A program made the position numbers and the translations under genes. The notes below the pieces were generated by a model. It did no database searches. It saw nothing but the letters and a program-made list of their open reading frames with translations, and was not told the DNA's origin. 7,527 nucleotides of DNA from Deltaproteobacteria bacterium (GTDB taxonomy: Bacteria; Desulfobacterota; Dissulfuribacteria; Dissulfuribacterales; QOAL01): contig JALSKY010000270.1 of the NCBI GenBank assembly GCA_026988585.1, forward strand, positions 1 to 7,527, given 5' to 3'. This document shows, piece by piece, positions 6,782-7,527 of the stretch. Every line of letters begins with the position of its first letter. Within the stretch, counting starts at the first letter, position 1.

Positions 6782-6918
6782 AAGAGCATAAACCATCCCT
6801 TTGCATAAAGACAGGAAAGATTATAAGTCATGAAGTCGTATGTAAGCTCTGCCACAGAAGATGCCCTATGGCAGGCAGAAAGGGAAGAAAAAGGGGACCT
6901 ATAATGGGTGCGAGATAG
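6778..6918 (+). CDS. Small Cys-rich basic protein of unknown function
   Basis: The 46-codon frame begins with ATG at 6778 and ends at TAG 6916-6918. I do not recognise the family. The product has four cysteines, C9, C22, C25 and C29, in the pattern C-x12-C-x2-C-x3-C, with H18 and H26 nearby. The segment CKLCHRRCP is the core. This could hold a metal ion or iron-sulfur centre, or form a small zinc-finger-like fold. The last third is strongly basic (GRKGRKRG at 33-40), compatible with nucleic acid or anionic lipid binding. There is no membrane segment or signal peptide. An excellent Shine-Dalgarno and the dense, patterned cysteines argue that it is real; its short length and the absence of a recognised homologue argue caution. 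It lies 83 nt after the Cys-rich membrane protein and may share its transcript, which hints at metal handling or redox work. A 60-codon overlapping frame was judged less likely. Confidence 0.5.
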   Translation: MKEHKPSLCIKTGKIISHEVVCKLCHRRCPMAGRKGRKRGPIMGAR

Positions 6919-7080
6919 CCACACTCCCAGGATCAACCCACGGAACTACAACCATTCCCAAAAATCTCCCCGGGGCAGTACTGAACGCTATCATATCTTT
7001 ACTTCCCCGGGATGACGGATATAACACAATAAAATTCGGTTAAATTCCCGCCCCACTTCATAGCTTTTCAAACAACTCAA

Positions 7081-7104
7081 CCCCCCAACCCCCTTCAAGA
7101 AGGG
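7081..7104. repeat. C-rich block with small hairpin, possibly REP-like
   Basis: Two C-runs (7081-7086 and 7089-7093) lead into CCCTTC-AA-GAAGGG (7091-7104), which can form a tight stem with CAAG as the effective loop. Intergenic elements built from C-run/G-run arms are common dispersed repeats in many bacteria, and this one resembles half of such an element. One copy in one window cannot show that it is repetitive. Confidence 0.28.
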
Positions 7105-7120
7105 TGAAGAATACCCCATT

Positions 7121-7168
7121 TCAACCGGTCAGCAAGAAAAGTTCACTGTGATGTTTCACCCGGTTTGA
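7121..7168. repeat. Interrupted inverted repeat with internal dyad
   Basis: TCAACCGG (7121-7128) pairs with CCGGTTTGA (7160-7168) with one bulged T, enclosing 31 nt that contain the 9-base dyad TCACTGTGA (7143-7151). It sits about 45-90 nt upstream of the -35 box of the DUF4198 gene, a position where activators often bind. It is a candidate operator or a transcript-end structure for the upstream unit. Confidence 0.3.
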
Positions 7169-7211
7169 TTCTTTTCCGGATCTCATCCAATCATTATTTT
7201 TAGTTTTTGCC

Positions 7212-7240
7212 TTGACAATAGAGCATTTCAGAAATACATT
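7212..7240 (+). promoter_or_regulatory. Sigma-70-type promoter of the DUF4198 gene
   Basis: A perfect TTGACA (7212-7217) is followed after 17 nt by TACATT (7235-7240), a four of six -10 match. The upstream 20 bases are T/A-rich like an UP element. Transcription would start near 7247, giving a leader of about 33 nt that carries the ribosome binding site GAAGGAGAT (7266-7274). Confidence 0.6.
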
Positions 7241-7279
7241 CGCCATAAATTTAATTCAGTAACACGAAGGAGATAAAAA

Positions 7280-7527
7280 ATGGTCAAAAAGTTTTATGAA
7301 AACCACCTCAAAAATTATCTCATGAGATGTGCCGGAATGAAATCCTCTCTCTGTGTCAGATCCAGCATGCTTCTTGCCTTCTTTCTTCTTTTTATCTCCG
7401 TTTCTCCTGCACTTGCCCATTTCGGTATGATCATCCCTTCAGATCCGATAATCGACAACAACGACAAGCAGAAATCTGTCCAACTTGACATCAAGTTCCT
7501 CCACCCAATGGAAGGAGTGATGATGGA
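7280..7527 (+). CDS. DUF4198 periplasmic protein, metal-transport associated (5' part)
   Basis: Only the first 82 residues are present; the gene runs off the window. After a long, basic N-region (about 1-29) comes a hydrophobic core (MLLAFFLLFISVSPALA, 30-46) with a signal peptidase I site after ALA (46|47). The mature protein would begin HFGMIIPSD, and DIKFLHPMEG follows at about 70-79. The AHFGM start and the F-HPxE motif are characteristic of DUF4198 (COG5266), annotated as a periplasmic component of cobalt/nickel transport and called NikK in some NikMNQO systems. A free N-terminal histidine could bind metal. The ATG at 7280 is backed by AGGAG (7268-7272) with 7-nt spacing. ATG codons at M15, M20 and M30 would give a shorter, more usual signal peptide but lack comparable ribosome binding sites. 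The nickel/cobalt role is inferred from family; the partner genes lie beyond the window. Confidence 0.78.
   Translation, partial: MVKKFYENHLKNYLMRCAGMKSSLCVRSSMLLAFFLLFISVSPALAHFGMIIPSDPIIDNNDKQKSVQLDIKFLHPMEGVMM

Larger units (their letters stand above)
6919..7211. other. Gene-poor intergenic stretch with short inverted repeats
   Basis: I see no convincing gene here. The stretch contains a CCCCGGGG palindrome (6968-6975) echoed by CCCCGGG (7005-7011), a C-rich block with a short hairpin (7081-7104), an AACCGG/CCGGTT inverted repeat (7123-7165) enclosing the dyad TCACTGTGA (7143-7151), and an AT-rich segment (about 7190-7208) just before the -35 box of the next gene. That last segment resembles an UP element. 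No clean intrinsic terminator and no recognisable riboswitch core was found. Confidence 0.5.

Noticed and set aside
6861..7043. 60-codon + strand frame overlapping the 46-codon Cys-rich ORF
   Set aside because: No ribosome binding site precedes its ATG, it starts inside the better-supported ORF in another frame, and its composition is unremarkable.
7020..7279. Cobalamin or other known riboswitch upstream of the DUF4198 gene
   Set aside because: No B12-box-like or other recognisable riboswitch core could be found, and the predicted leader is only about 33 nt long.

Overview
This window looks like the chromosome of a Gram-negative bacterium, most likely an anaerobic or thermophilic member of the Desulfobacterota (former deltaproteobacteria) or a close relative. 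The evidence is a ClpS-ClpA pair (a Gram-negative arrangement rather than ClpC), an alpha-glucan phosphorylase of the long DUF3417-containing type, a small Cys-rich membrane protein resembling FeoB-associated proteins, and the start of a DUF4198 periplasmic protein of the kind found with nickel/cobalt transporters. Codon use leans on AGG and ATA, and intergenic DNA is AT-rich. The taxonomic placement is inference; no rRNA or other marker gene is present.

All supported genes lie on the + strand. Region 1 (about 1-3583) holds a possible tail of an upstream gene, then tlyA (S4-domain rRNA 2'-O-methyltransferase/hemolysin A family), clpS (N-degron adaptor) and clpA (AAA+ unfoldase of the ClpAP protease). 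The tlyA-clpS gap is only 12 nt and clpS-clpA is 91 nt, so a tlyA-clpS-clpA transcript is plausible. ClpS delivers N-degron substrates to ClpA, which unfolds them for ClpP (not in this window).

Region 2 (3584-6360) is a 209-nt spacer and glgP, an alpha-glucan (glycogen/maltodextrin) phosphorylase with its PLP lysine and phosphate-binding residues intact. No other glycogen gene is present.

Region 3 (6361-7279) is the least conventional part. It has its own promoter-like sequence, a 76-residue Cys-rich single-pass membrane protein, two adjacent inverted repeats (the first a perfect 10-bp repeat spanning the stop codon), and a 46-codon Cys-rich basic ORF with a strong ribosome binding site. A gene-poor stretch of about 360 nt with several short inverted repeats follows. 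Region 4 (7280-end) is the 5' end of an exported DUF4198 protein behind a good sigma-70-type promoter, cut by the window edge. Regions 3 and 4 together suggest a metal-handling neighbourhood (iron and/or nickel/cobalt), but the transporter genes that would prove this are not in the window. I found no tRNA, rRNA, CRISPR array or insertion sequence. I see no strong case for a wholly new system; the small Cys-rich ORFs and their hairpins are the best candidates for something undescribed.
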